Origin: Reyranella soli
GTDB taxonomy: Bacteria; Pseudomonadota; Alphaproteobacteria; Reyranellales; Reyranellaceae
Reading direction: 5' to 3'
Assembly: GCF_007992495.1 (NCBI RefSeq)
Contig: NZ_BKAJ01000018.1
Coordinates: forward strand, 62,001 to 126,000
DNA length: 64,000 nt
A program made the translations under genes and the position numbers. Below are positions 23,799 through 32,358 of this stretch, piece by piece (position 1 is the stretch's first letter; every line of letters starts with the position of its first letter). A model generated the notes under the pieces. That model was not told where the DNA came from, made no database searches, and saw nothing but the letters and a program-made list of their open reading frames with translations.

Positions 23799-24839
23799 AT
23801 GGAGCGCCGTGTGCCGTCGACGAATTCCCAACCGGTGGCCGCGTCGCTGACGCGTGCCGCCATGTTCCTGGTCGTGACGATCAACGGCGGGGCGGAACAC
23901 GAGGAGACCGTGCGCGGCCTCACGGCCGACCTGTCGGGACTCGTGCGCTCGGCCGGCTTCCGCGATCTCGACAGCCGGCTGAATTGCGTCATGGCCTTCG
24001 GCTCCGACGCCTGGGACCGGCTGTTTGGCGCGCCCCGGCCCAAGGAGCTGCATCCGTTCCGCGAGATCCGTGGCCAGCACCATGCCATCGCCACGCCGGG
24101 CGACGTCCTGTTCCATATCCGCTCCGCCAGCATAGACCTCTGCTTCGAGCTCGCGAGCCAGATCATGGCGCGGCTCGACGGCGCCGTCGCCGTGGCCGAC
24201 GAGGTGCACGGCTTCAAGTACTTCGACAATCGCGACCTTCTGGGCTTCGTCGACGGCACCGAGAACCCGGTCGACCAGGAGGCGCTCGACGCCACCGTGA
24301 TCGGCGAAGAGGATGCGGCGTTCGCCGGCGGCAGCTACGTGATCGTGCAGAAGTACCTGCACGACCTGAAAGGCTGGAACGCCGTCCCGGTCGAGCAGCA
24401 GGAAGGCTTCGTCGGCCGCACCAAGCTCTCCGACATCGAGCTCGACGATGCGACGAAACCCTCCTTTGCCCACAACGCACTGACGGTGATCGAGGAGAAC
24501 GGCCAGGAGCTCAAGATCGTGCGCGCCAACATGCCGTTCGGCGAGGTCGGCAAGGGCGAGTACGGCACCTATTTCTGCGGCTATACGAGCTCGCCGCGCA
24601 AGATCGAGCTGATGCTCGAGAACATGTTCGTCGGCAAGCCGCCCGGCAACTACGACCGATTGCTGGATTTCAGCCGGCCGGTGACCGGCACGCTGTTCTT
24701 CGTGCCGTCGGCGACATTTTTGGACGACGTCGGCGCAGCGCCGCCGGCGGCTGCCGAGAGCGAAGCTGCGGCCGACGCGCCCTCTCCGGCGGGCGACGGC
24801 TCGCTCGGCATCGGCTCGCTGAGCAAGGAACCCGGATAG
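23799..24839 (+). CDS. DyP-type peroxidase with encapsulin-loading C-terminus
   Basis: 346 residues. Type-B DyP motifs are present: GFVDGTENP (distal Asp), 'KPSFAHNALTVIEENGQE' (proximal His of the YfeX group), 'IVRANMPFGE' (distal Arg) and 'FSRPVTGTLFFVPS'. After residue about 315 comes a flexible Ala/Pro linker ending in DGSLGIGSLSKEPG. This matches the SLGIGSL cargo-loading peptide known from encapsulin-packaged DyPs. The enzyme should oxidise dyes or phenols with peroxide inside a nanocompartment. No encapsulin gene lies next to it. The Shine-Dalgarno is weak. Confidence 0.92.
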   Translation: MERRVPSTNSQPVAASLTRAAMFLVVTINGGAEHEETVRGLTADLSGLVRSAGFRDLDSRLNCVMAFGSDAWDRLFGAPRPKELHPFREIRGQHHAIATPGDVLFHIRSASIDLCFELASQIMARLDGAVAVADEVHGFKYFDNRDLLGFVDGTENPVDQEALDATVIGEEDAAFAGGSYVIVQKYLHDLKGWNAVPVEQQEGFVGRTKLSDIELDDATKPSFAHNALTVIEENGQELKIVRANMPFGEVGKGEYGTYFCGYTSSPRKIELMLENMFVGKPPGNYDRLLDFSRPVTGTLFFVPSATFLDDVGAAPPAAAESEAAADAPSPAGDGSLGIGSLSKEPG

Positions 24840-24846
24840 CCCTGGA

Positions 24847-25707
24847 TCAGGCCATCGCGACCAGCAGCTCTTCGGCGTTGTTGGGCGGCCGGAGCCCGTC
24901 GCTGCGGCCGGCGAAGTAGCGCTCGGCCAGCATGGCGGCGGAGACATGCCGCGCCTCCCTGAAACCGGCATCGCGTGCCATCGCCAGCATCTCCTGCGGC
25001 ATGAAAAAGCTGATGAAGGGCGTGCCGCTGGCCCGCGCGCCTTGCACCGCGCGTTCAAGACCCGGACGCACCTCGGGGTCGGCCATCTCCAGCGGCAGCA
25101 GGAAGCTCATCACGAAGGTCGAGCCGGTGGCCAGCGCCGCCACCTGGCGCAGCGTAGCCATGACGGCCTCCCGGGTCAGGTACATGCTGACGCCGGTGGA
25201 GACCACGACGGCGGGCTTTGCCGCGTCGAAGCCGGCGGCCACCAGCTTCTGCAGCCAGGCATCGCCTGCCTCGAAGTCGACCGGCACCAGCCGCAGCCAA
25301 TCGGGCACGCCGAAGCCGAGCTCGACCAGGCGCCGGCGCTTCCACGCCTGCGGTCCCGGCCGGTCGACCTCGAACACGCTGAGCCGCGCGGCGATCTCGG
25401 GCCGGCGCTGGGCGAAGGTGTCGAGACCCGCGCCGAGGATGACGTATTGGCCGACGCCGCGCTGAGCCTGCTCGACCACCAGGTCCTCGATGAAGCGGGC
25501 GCGGGCCACGATCGAAGCGCGGAAGGCCTTTATGAATTGCGGATTCATGTCGGGCCGCTCGCGCCGGGCCGCATCAGGCGCCGCCAGCGCGAGCCCGACC
25601 ACGTCCTCCAGCACATGCGGCGGCGGATCGACTTCCACATGCAGGGCGCGCCACAGGGCGACGCGGATGGCGGTGCTGTCGGGCAGGAGGTCGGCTTGGT
25701 CGGGCAT
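24847..25707 (-). CDS. SAM-dependent methyltransferase, leucine carboxyl methyltransferase fold (TIGR00027-type)
   Basis: 286 residues. The typical order is present: 'FIKAFRASIVARARFIEDLV', 'GVGQYVILGAGLDTFAQRRP' (SAM-binding loop), 'LSVFEVDRPGPQAWKRRRL', 'AVVVSTGVSMYLTREAVMAT'. These enzymes O-methylate unknown carboxyl or hydroxyl groups in bacteria. It begins 10 bp after the TetR-type gene on the same strand, so it is probably co-transcribed with its regulator. Its 3' end faces the DyP gene across 7 bp. Confidence 0.88.
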   Translation of the reverse strand: MPDQADLLPDSTAIRVALWRALHVEVDPPPHVLEDVVGLALAAPDAARRERPDMNPQFIKAFRASIVARARFIEDLVVEQAQRGVGQYVILGAGLDTFAQRRPEIAARLSVFEVDRPGPQAWKRRRLVELGFGVPDWLRLVPVDFEAGDAWLQKLVAAGFDAAKPAVVVSTGVSMYLTREAVMATLRQVAALATGSTFVMSFLLPLEMADPEVRPGLERAVQGARASGTPFISFFMPQEMLAMARDAGFREARHVSAAMLAERYFAGRSDGLRPPNNAEELLVAMA

Positions 25708-25716
25708 GCTAAAAAC

Positions 25717-26364
25717 TCACTTACGCGGCTTGGCGGTGCGATGCGGCGCCAGATAGCCCAAGATAAGCCGCGTGACCTCGTCGATGAAGCGGTCGCGGTC
25801 GCCGTCCATCGCATCAGGCTTGTTGATGACGAACTGATGGGTCAGGGCTTCGACGGTGGTCACCAGGATGGACGTCGCAGTGTCGAGGTCGCGGATCGAA
25901 ATCTCTTTGCGCCGTGCCTCCAGGTAGCTCCTGACCAACAGGAAGGTTTCCCGCTCCAAGTCCTCGATCTTAGCGAGCTGGCCCATGCGCGGCACTTGTT
26001 CAGCGAAGATGCGATGCAGGGCGGGATCGACCAGGTGGGCGTCGACCGCCGCGCGCACCATCGCGCGCACCGCCGCCGCCAGGTCGAGCGACGCTACTTC
26101 CTTCAAGGCATCGCGCGCCAGTTCCAGGATTTCCCGGTTGTGGCGCGCGACCAGCGCCGCCACCAGCGCCTCCTTGTTGGGGAAGTATTGGTAGAGCGAG
26201 CCGACGCTGACGCCGGCCACCGAGGCGATGCGGTTGGTGCTGGCGCGATCGTATCCCTCCCTGGTGAGAACGCGAGCGGTGGCATCGAGCAGCGCTTCCA
26301 CCGTCGCCCGGGATCGTTCCTGGGACGCTGATTTTCGCGGGATCGTCGGGATTGCGCGCGGCAT
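25717..26364 (-). CDS. TetR-family transcriptional regulator
   Basis: 215 residues from the ATG at 26364; a longer frame to 26466 would run through the operator region. The DNA-binding domain is 'SRATVEALLDATARVLTREG', 'YDRASTNRIASVAGVSVGSL', 'YQYFPNKEALVAALV'. The C-terminal ligand domain is typical of the AcrR group. It is upstream of the methyltransferase in one operon and divergent from the DinB gene. A TGCGAG palindrome in the shared region is its likely operator. Confidence 0.92.
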   Translation of the reverse strand: MPRAIPTIPRKSASQERSRATVEALLDATARVLTREGYDRASTNRIASVAGVSVGSLYQYFPNKEALVAALVARHNREILELARDALKEVASLDLAAAVRAMVRAAVDAHLVDPALHRIFAEQVPRMGQLAKIEDLERETFLLVRSYLEARRKEISIRDLDTATSILVTTVEALTHQFVINKPDAMDGDRDRFIDEVTRLILGYLAPHRTAKPRK

Positions 26365-26395
26365 GGAAACGTCGTCGGCCAATGCGAGTAGACAA

Positions 26396-26413
26396 TGCGA
26401 GTCATAGCTCGCA
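26396..26413. promoter_or_regulatory. candidate TetR operator
   Basis: TGCGAG-TCATAG-CTCGCA is a palindrome with 6-bp perfect arms. A further direct AATGCGAGT copy lies at 26381-26389. It sits between the divergent TetR-type and DinB genes, about 30-50 bp from each start. Confidence 0.45.
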
Positions 26414-26458
26414 AATTCCAGCCACGCAACGGAAGACAGGCAACGGAAAGGAACGACG

Positions 26459-26995
26459 ATGTTCACTCTCCCCTACCGCACCTTGATCCAGCAGAAGCGC
26501 TGGGCGACCAACGGCCTCCATGCCGTCATCGCCGAGAATCTCCAGCGCATTCCCGACGACGACCAGGTCCTGATCCGCCGGCTGCTCGACCATATCCAGG
26601 CTGTCGACGAGATCTTCAGACACAATCTCGAAGGCCAGCCACACGGCCACCAGGCGCCGCGCTCGGCCGAGCTGCCCTCCCTCGGCGCTTTGGCCGGCAA
26701 GGCCCGCGCCACGGCGGACTGGTATGCCGACTATGCCGATGCGCTGCAGCCTGAGGAGGTCGACGAGCCGGTCGCGTTCTCCTTCTCCAACGGAGAGGCC
26801 GCGCGCATGACGCGCGGCGAGATGCTGCTGCACGTCGCCACGCATGCTGCCGGCCATCGCAGCCAGGTCGCGCTCCTGCTGCAGAAGAACGGCATCCAGC
26901 CCTGGCCGGATCGGATCACGGACTTCCTGAAAGCAGATGGTGACAGCCCGCCGCTGCCTCAGCAGCAGCAGCAGCCGGCGGCCGCCTATCGGTAG
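26459..26995 (+). CDS. DinB-family metal-dependent protein
   Basis: 178 residues. The four-helix DinB/YfiT fold is indicated by 'YRTLIQQKRWATNGLHAVIA', 'LLDHIQAVDEIFRHNL' (His 45) and 'HVATHAAGHRSQVALLLQKN' (His 129 and 133), the three-His metal site of the family. Several members are thiol (mycothiol or bacillithiol) transferases; others have no known activity. The C-terminus ends in a Gln/Pro run (PPLPQQQQQP). It diverges from the TetR-type regulator and may be under its control. Confidence 0.88.
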   Translation: MFTLPYRTLIQQKRWATNGLHAVIAENLQRIPDDDQVLIRRLLDHIQAVDEIFRHNLEGQPHGHQAPRSAELPSLGALAGKARATADWYADYADALQPEEVDEPVAFSFSNGEAARMTRGEMLLHVATHAAGHRSQVALLLQKNGIQPWPDRITDFLKADGDSPPLPQQQQQPAAAYR

Positions 26996-27063
26996 CTGCG
27001 ATAGCAGTAGCCGTTCCCACCATTATAATGATCTATCGCAGGCAACGCCCATGGGAGAACGCC

Positions 27064-28440
27064 ATGCCGACCTACGACGCGATCATCATCGGAACGGGAC
27101 AGGCAGGCCCTGCGCTGGCGCGGCGACTGGCGGCCGCGGCCATGAAGGTAGCGATCGTCGAACGCGGCCGCTTCGGCGGCACCTGCGTCAACACCGGCTG
27201 CACACCGACCAAGACGCTGGTCGCCAGCGCCTACGCCATGCACGTGGCGCGCCGCGGCGCCGACTACGGCTTCACCGCTGGTGAGATCAAGGTCGACATG
27301 AAGCGCGTCAAGGCGCGCAAGGACGAGGTCGCCGGCGCCTCGACTCGCGGCGTCGAACGCTCGCTCAGGAACCTCGAAAACTGCACGGTCCATACCGGCC
27401 ATGCGCGGCTCCGCTCGGCGCGCGAGGTCGAGGTCGGCAACGAGGTCCTGCAGTCGGACAAGATCTTCCTCAATGTCGGCGGCCGCGCCACGACGTCGGG
27501 CATTGCCGGCCTCGACCAGGTCCCCTTCCTCACCAACAGCTCGATGATGGATGTCGATTTCGTGCCGCGCCATCTGCTGATCGTCGGCGGCAGTTACATC
27601 GGCCTGGAGTTCGGCCAGATGTATCGCCGCTTCGGCAGCGAGGTCACGATCGTGGAGATGGGCCCTCGCCTCATCGGCCGCGAGGACGAGGATGTCTCGG
27701 TGGCGGTCGCCGCCTTCCTGAGCCGCGAAGGCATTTCGGTGCGCACCGGCGCCAAGTGCCTGCGCGCCGCCAAGCGCGGCGACGAGATCGTCATCGGACT
27801 GGATTGCATCGAGGGGGCGCCCGAGGTTGCGGGCTCGCACCTCCTGGTCGCCATCGGCCGGCGGCCCAACACCGACGACCTCGGCCTCGACCGCGCCGGG
27901 GTGAAGACCAACGAGCGCGGCTACATCGAGGTAGACGACGAGCTCCGCACCAGCGTGCCCGGCATCTGGGCGCTGGGCGACTGCAACGGGCGCGGCGCCT
28001 TCACCCACACGGCATGGAACGACTACGAGATCGTGGCGGCCAACTTGCTCGACGGCGACAAGCGGCGCGTCAGCGACCGCATCCTGGCCTATGCGCTCTA
28101 CACCGATCCTCCACTGGGCCGCGCCGGCATGACCGAGACCGAGGTGCGCAAGCGCGGCCGTCGCGCGCTGGTCGCCCGCGCCGACATGGCAGACGTCTCG
28201 CGCGCCTTCGAGAAGGGTGAGACCGAGGGCTTCATGAAGATCCTGGTCGACGCCGAGTCCAGGGAGATCCTGGGCGCGTCGTTCCTCGGCCAGAGCGGAG
28301 ACGAGGCGATCCATTGCGTGCTCGACACGATGTACGCCAAGGCACCCTACACCACCCTGCAGCGCGCCATGCACATTCATCCCACGATCGCAGAGTGGAT
28401 TCCGACGATGCTGGGCGACCTCGAGGAGCTGAAGGGCTAG
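27064..28440 (+). CDS. pyridine nucleotide-disulfide oxidoreductase (MerA/LPD-like)
   Basis: 458 residues from the ATG at 27064 (GGGAG upstream). FAD site 'YDAIIIGTGQAGPALARRLA', redox pair in GGTCVNTGCTPTKTL (CxxxxC), NAD site 'HLLIVGGSYIGLEFGQMYRR', 'PGIWALGDCNGRGAFTHTAW', and the C-terminal catalytic HIHPTIAEW. This is the mercuric reductase/dihydrolipoamide dehydrogenase fold. There is no N-terminal HMA domain and no C-terminal Cys pair, and no mer genes are nearby, so mercury reduction is not supported. The true electron acceptor is unknown. Confidence 0.92.
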   Translation: MPTYDAIIIGTGQAGPALARRLAAAAMKVAIVERGRFGGTCVNTGCTPTKTLVASAYAMHVARRGADYGFTAGEIKVDMKRVKARKDEVAGASTRGVERSLRNLENCTVHTGHARLRSAREVEVGNEVLQSDKIFLNVGGRATTSGIAGLDQVPFLTNSSMMDVDFVPRHLLIVGGSYIGLEFGQMYRRFGSEVTIVEMGPRLIGREDEDVSVAVAAFLSREGISVRTGAKCLRAAKRGDEIVIGLDCIEGAPEVAGSHLLVAIGRRPNTDDLGLDRAGVKTNERGYIEVDDELRTSVPGIWALGDCNGRGAFTHTAWNDYEIVAANLLDGDKRRVSDRILAYALYTDPPLGRAGMTETEVRKRGRRALVARADMADVSRAFEKGETEGFMKILVDAESREILGASFLGQSGDEAIHCVLDTMYAKAPYTTLQRAMHIHPTIAEWIPTMLGDLEELKG

Positions 28441-28465
28441 TATCTCCCGAACCAGGAGGGCGTCG

Positions 28466-29830
28466 ATGGTGCAGCTCAGGGAAGTTTTCGCTCATGCAGT
28501 GGCCTGGACACTCTCGATCGGCCTTTGCCAGGCCAGCCTGGCGCAGCAAGCGCCTTCGGACCCGGCCAGCACGACACTCTTCCAAAATGTCCGCGTCTTC
28601 GACGGCAAGGGCGCGACGCTCTCCGCGGCCACCAATGTCCTGGTGCGCGGGGACAAGATCGAGAAAATCTCGGCGCAGCCCATCGCGGTCGATCGCCGGG
28701 CCGACACCCGCATCATCGACGGCGGCGGCCGGACCTTGATGCCCGGCCTCATCGACGTGCACTGGCACGCGATGCTGATCCGGACGACCCCTGCCGAGAT
28801 GATGGGCGATGTGGGCTACAACAATCTCCTGGCCGGCGAGGAGGCGACCGATACGCTGATGCGCGGCTTCACCACCGTGCGCGATGTCGGCGGGCCGGTC
28901 TTCGGCCTCAAGCGCGCGATCGACGAAGGCGTCGTCCGGGGCCCGCGCATCTATCCATCCGGCGCCATGCTCACAGTCACGAGCGGACACGGCGATTTCC
29001 GCACGCCCGCCGATTTGCCGCGCGCTTTCGGCACCCTCAGTCGCCAGGAGCAGGCCGGCGGCAGCATGGTCGTCGACAGCCCTGACGAGATGCGGGTGCG
29101 AGCGCGCGAGCAGCTCATGCAGGGCGCCTCGCAGATCAAGGTGACGGCGGGCGGCGGCGTCTCGTCGCCGCACAGCCCGCTCGACGTGACTACCTTCACC
29201 GAGGCCGAGCTGCGGGCTGCCGTCGAAGCGGCCGAGAACTGGGGCACTTATGTTGCCGCGCATGCCTTCATTACGGAAGCGATCCAACGATCCATCGCCG
29301 CCGGCGTGAAGTGCATCGAGCACGGCTTCATGATGGACGAAGCGACCGCCAAGCTGATGGCCGACAAAGGCATATGGTTAAGCCTGCAGCCGCTTCCTGA
29401 GGAGATGCGGACGGGTCTCGCGGAGGGTACGGTCCAGCGCGCCAAGGCCGATGAGGTCTGGCCCGGCATCGACAGGACCTACCAGTTGGCCAAGAAGTAC
29501 AAGATCAAGACGGCGTGGGGCACCGACGTCCTGTTCTCGCGCGCCCTCGCCCAGCGCCAGGGCGCCATCCTGGCGTCGCTCGTCCGCTGGTACACGCCGG
29601 CCGAAGCGCTCGCCATGGCGACCGGCACCAACGCCGAATTGCTGGCGCTGTCGGGCAAACGAAATCCCTATCCCGGCAAGCTCGGTGTCGTGGAAGAAGG
29701 CGCTCTCGCCGACCTGCTGCTGGTCGACGGCAATCCGCTGGAGAACATCGCGCTCGTGGCCGACCCGACCAAGAACTTCCTGATCATCATGAAGGACGGG
29801 CGGATCTACAAGGACACGCTGGCCAAGTAA
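28466..29830 (+). CDS. secreted metal-dependent amidohydrolase (imidazolonepropionase-like)
   Basis: 454 residues with AGGAGGG upstream. The signal peptide ends near SLAQQA (residue about 27). Metal-site motifs are GLIDVHWHAML, 'VYPSG'-type context at 'RIYPSGAMLTVTSGHGDF', 'QIKVTAGGGVSSPHSPLDVT' (probable carboxylated Lys), 'VAAHAFITEAIQ' and 'TAWGTDVLFS'. This is the amidohydrolase_1 group that includes Xaa-Arg dipeptidases and ochratoxinase-like carboxypeptidases, so a dipeptide or amide substrate in the periplasm is likely. It lies 25 bp after the flavoprotein gene. Confidence 0.9.
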   Translation: MVQLREVFAHAVAWTLSIGLCQASLAQQAPSDPASTTLFQNVRVFDGKGATLSAATNVLVRGDKIEKISAQPIAVDRRADTRIIDGGGRTLMPGLIDVHWHAMLIRTTPAEMMGDVGYNNLLAGEEATDTLMRGFTTVRDVGGPVFGLKRAIDEGVVRGPRIYPSGAMLTVTSGHGDFRTPADLPRAFGTLSRQEQAGGSMVVDSPDEMRVRAREQLMQGASQIKVTAGGGVSSPHSPLDVTTFTEAELRAAVEAAENWGTYVAAHAFITEAIQRSIAAGVKCIEHGFMMDEATAKLMADKGIWLSLQPLPEEMRTGLAEGTVQRAKADEVWPGIDRTYQLAKKYKIKTAWGTDVLFSRALAQRQGAILASLVRWYTPAEALAMATGTNAELLALSGKRNPYPGKLGVVEEGALADLLLVDGNPLENIALVADPTKNFLIIMKDGRIYKDTLAK

Positions 29831-29833
29831 CCC

Positions 29834-31492
29834 GTGGACAGCACCTCTGCACCGACGGTCGACGCCCCCCTGCTCGACAAGATGCTCGCCGCTGCCGAGG
29901 AGGCTGCGACGGTGCAGGGATTCATTTCAGAGCTGACCGGCCTGCACGGGAGATGGATGGGAACGCGGGACGCCGGGTTGCCCGCCGACGAGCTCTATCT
30001 CAGCAAGCTGGTGAACCATGCGCCGCTCGAACCCTACGAGCTGGCGCTGACGGCCGCGATCGCCGAGCGTTACCCGGTCGCCGCGACTCACATCGTCGAG
30101 ATCGGCAGCGGCTGGGGCGGCTTTGCCATCCTGCTTGCCCGCCTCGGCTTCAACGTCACGACCTACGAGGGCAACGCCGCCCGTCACGCCGGCTGCAGCT
30201 GGCACGCCGGCGAGCAGGCCCGCACCTACCCGACCCTGCGCAAGCGCCTGCGTCTGGTCGAAGGACTTTTTCCCGAAGTCTTCCGCGACGCCCACCTCGT
30301 GCCAGGCAAGCTCAACATCTGCGTCGCGACCAACATCACGAGCACCTACTGTGCGGAGCACGAGGGCGCCATGATCGCGGCCGCGGCCGCCTTCGACGAG
30401 CTGATCCTCGATCTTGCCCGCTTCGGCGTGCCGCGCGATGCCAAGGCCGAGCGCGAGGCCTTCTTCGCCGAGGTGACGGCGCGCTGCTTCAGCCTGGTCG
30501 AGAAGCTCGTCGTCGACGAGCCCTACGAGTACTGGCGCTTCCGCAGCCGGTCGATCGGCGAGCGCGGCCATCGGTCGGCAACGCCGGAACTCGCGATGAG
30601 CCGCGCCGGTAGCGTCGGCATCGAGCTTCCGGTGACGGGCCGGCGCACCGCCATTGCCACGCACTCGGCCGACAAGCGGCTGACGCAATGCCCGGTCTGC
30701 CACTCGGCAGACTTCTCGCCGCTGTGGGCCATTCCGATGACCGACCTCAGCGAGCCGCTGAAAGTCTTCGACGGTTACTTCACCCAGATCCCGACACTGC
30801 AGGTTCCTTCGCCGGTCTTCGCCTTCGGCTTCTGTCGCGATTGCGAAAGCATCTTCCTCAATCCCGTCTCCGGCAACGAGAAGGCGACGTATCGCGGCAG
30901 CGATCACTACATCCGCAAGATGCAGCGGTCAGCCGAGTGGAAGGCCTATGAGCAGCTTTACGACAGGCTGCGCCGCTGGATCCCGAGCGATGCCACGACC
31001 ATGATCGATGCTGCTTGCGGCATCGGGCAGTATCTCGAGGTTGCGCGCAAGCGAGAGCCGCAACGCTGGAAGCGTCTGATCGGCCTCGAGCTGGCCGAGA
31101 AATATGTCGAGCACATGCGCAAGCTGGGCCTGGAGGCCCACGCATTCGACATCGACAACGACGACCTGCAGTCCATGCCCCGCGCAGCAGCATCGACTTC
31201 ATCATCCTTGCCGAGGCGTTCGAGCATGTCGAACGCCCGCTCGATGCATTGGCCAAGTTGCTGGACGCGCTGCGACCCGGCGGTCGCCTCTACTTCACGG
31301 CCCAGCGCTACGGCACGGACGTGCAGACATCGGTGCGCCCGGGCGAGCCGATCTATATCGGCGAAACGCTGGTCGAGGAACTGCCGCGCCGGCTGGGCTG
31401 CACTATTGTCGACAAGTGGACCAGCGGGGCCAGGTACTTCGTCGTGCTCGAGCGGCAAGCCGAAACGGCAAAGCGCGACCACGACCTGGTGA
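29834..31492 (+). CDS. multi-domain methyltransferase, 5' part of a frameshifted gene
   Basis: GTG start, 3 bp after the amidohydrolase stop. Residues 1-265 form one class I methyltransferase (THIVEIGSGWGGFAILLARL). Then comes a zinc-ribbon (CPVCHSADFSPLW ... FGFCRDCESIFLNPVS) and the start of a second methyltransferase (MIDAACGIGQYLEVA, 'RLIGLELAEKYVEHMRKLGL'). From about 31180, after DDLQSMP, this frame turns into Arg/Ser-rich nonsense, while the homologous continuation is in another frame. Translation to the stop at 31492 therefore gives about 105 unrelated C-terminal residues. Either a base is missing in the CCCCGCGC run or the gene is broken. Confidence 0.8.
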   Translation: MDSTSAPTVDAPLLDKMLAAAEEAATVQGFISELTGLHGRWMGTRDAGLPADELYLSKLVNHAPLEPYELALTAAIAERYPVAATHIVEIGSGWGGFAILLARLGFNVTTYEGNAARHAGCSWHAGEQARTYPTLRKRLRLVEGLFPEVFRDAHLVPGKLNICVATNITSTYCAEHEGAMIAAAAAFDELILDLARFGVPRDAKAEREAFFAEVTARCFSLVEKLVVDEPYEYWRFRSRSIGERGHRSATPELAMSRAGSVGIELPVTGRRTAIATHSADKRLTQCPVCHSADFSPLWAIPMTDLSEPLKVFDGYFTQIPTLQVPSPVFAFGFCRDCESIFLNPVSGNEKATYRGSDHYIRKMQRSAEWKAYEQLYDRLRRWIPSDATTMIDAACGIGQYLEVARKREPQRWKRLIGLELAEKYVEHMRKLGLEAHAFDIDNDDLQSMPRAAASTSSSLPRRSSMSNARSMHWPSCWTRCDPAVASTSRPSATARTCRHRCARASRSISAKRWSRNCRAGWAALLSTSGPAGPGTSSCSSGKPKRQSATTTW

Positions 31493-32337
31493 AGACAGGG
31501 TCCAAGCCGCCACAGCCCCCATCATCCCGACCCGGTCCCAGACCAGCTGACAGGATCTGGAAGCGGATGTGGCGCAACAATCCCTTCAGGATTGTCTCCG
31601 AGCGGCACATGGACCCGTTCAAGACAATTCCCGAGCAACTGTCGGTCCTGGAGAAAGCGCTGAGAGGACCGCAGTGGGACGCGGAGACCCTGGACAATCT
31701 GCGGGCGCTCATGGCGCGCGTCGACAGCGCACGCCTCGATGCCTTGCGCACCGAGCATGCGGAGGCCATGCGAACCGCCGATCCCGCGTCAGGCTACAAA
31801 TACCTCGATGTCGCCTACTTCACGCTGCTGAAGCTGCTGCTTGCCCGCGAGCTCGGGCTGGACCGGGGCCCGCCGCGGCGCATATTGGACATCGGCACCG
31901 CCGGCGGTCATTTCCCCTTCGTCTGCCGCCACTTCGGCCACGACGTCGTCGCGATCGACGTCGAGAACCCGCTCTACGAGGGCATTACCGCCTGCCTCGG
32001 CGTGCAGCGGACGATTGCCCGCGTCGAGCCCTACCGGCCGCTGCCCGACCTGGGCGGACGCTTCGACCTCATCACCGTCTGCAACACCACGTTCAACGAG
32101 CGGGGCGACCCGCCTGTTTATTGGACGCCGGCAGAGTGGCAATTCCTCCTCGATGACCTCGTCGCCAACCATCTGCGCTACCCCGGTGAGCTCTATGTGA
32201 AGCTCAACAAGGAAATCAAACGCCTCGCCTACAATCGCGATGTCCTGGCGATGGCCAACCGCAACGCCGCAAAGGTCGGCCGCTGGCGCGGCGTGATCCG
32301 CATGAATGTCGCGGCGCCTCGGGTTATTCGTCTCTAG
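31186..32337 (+). CDS. 3' part of the frameshifted methyltransferase gene (second and third domains)
   Basis: This is the continuation in the frame one base earlier: SSIDFIILAEAFEHVERPLD then ALRPGGRLYFTAQ completes the second methyltransferase domain. After a linker a third domain follows, with ILDIGTAGGHFPFVCRHFG, 'DVVAIDVENPLYEGITA', and 'FDLITVCNTTFNERGDPPVY'. There is no start codon with a ribosome site at the junction. If translated separately it might begin at the ATG at 31567, which would keep only the third domain. The whole gene, restored, would encode about 834 residues with three methyltransferase domains. Confidence 0.75.
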   Translation, partial: SSIDFIILAEAFEHVERPLDALAKLLDALRPGGRLYFTAQRYGTDVQTSVRPGEPIYIGETLVEELPRRLGCTIVDKWTSGARYFVVLERQAETAKRDHDLVKTGSKPPQPPSSRPGPRPADRIWKRMWRNNPFRIVSERHMDPFKTIPEQLSVLEKALRGPQWDAETLDNLRALMARVDSARLDALRTEHAEAMRTADPASGYKYLDVAYFTLLKLLLARELGLDRGPPRRILDIGTAGGHFPFVCRHFGHDVVAIDVENPLYEGITACLGVQRTIARVEPYRPLPDLGGRFDLITVCNTTFNERGDPPVYWTPAEWQFLLDDLVANHLRYPGELYVKLNKEIKRLAYNRDVLAMANRNAAKVGRWRGVIRMNVAAPRVIRL

Positions 32338-32358
32338 CGGCCTCTATTCCGGGGCCCC

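Noticed and set aside
27064..28440. Mercuric reductase (merA).
   Set aside because: The fold matches, but there is no C-terminal Cys pair, no HMA domain and no merR, merT or merP gene nearby.
31015..31185. Early part of the second methyltransferase frame.
   Set aside because: Its translation is Arg-rich and unlike the family; the first frame codes for real protein in this stretch. The switch point is placed at about 31186.
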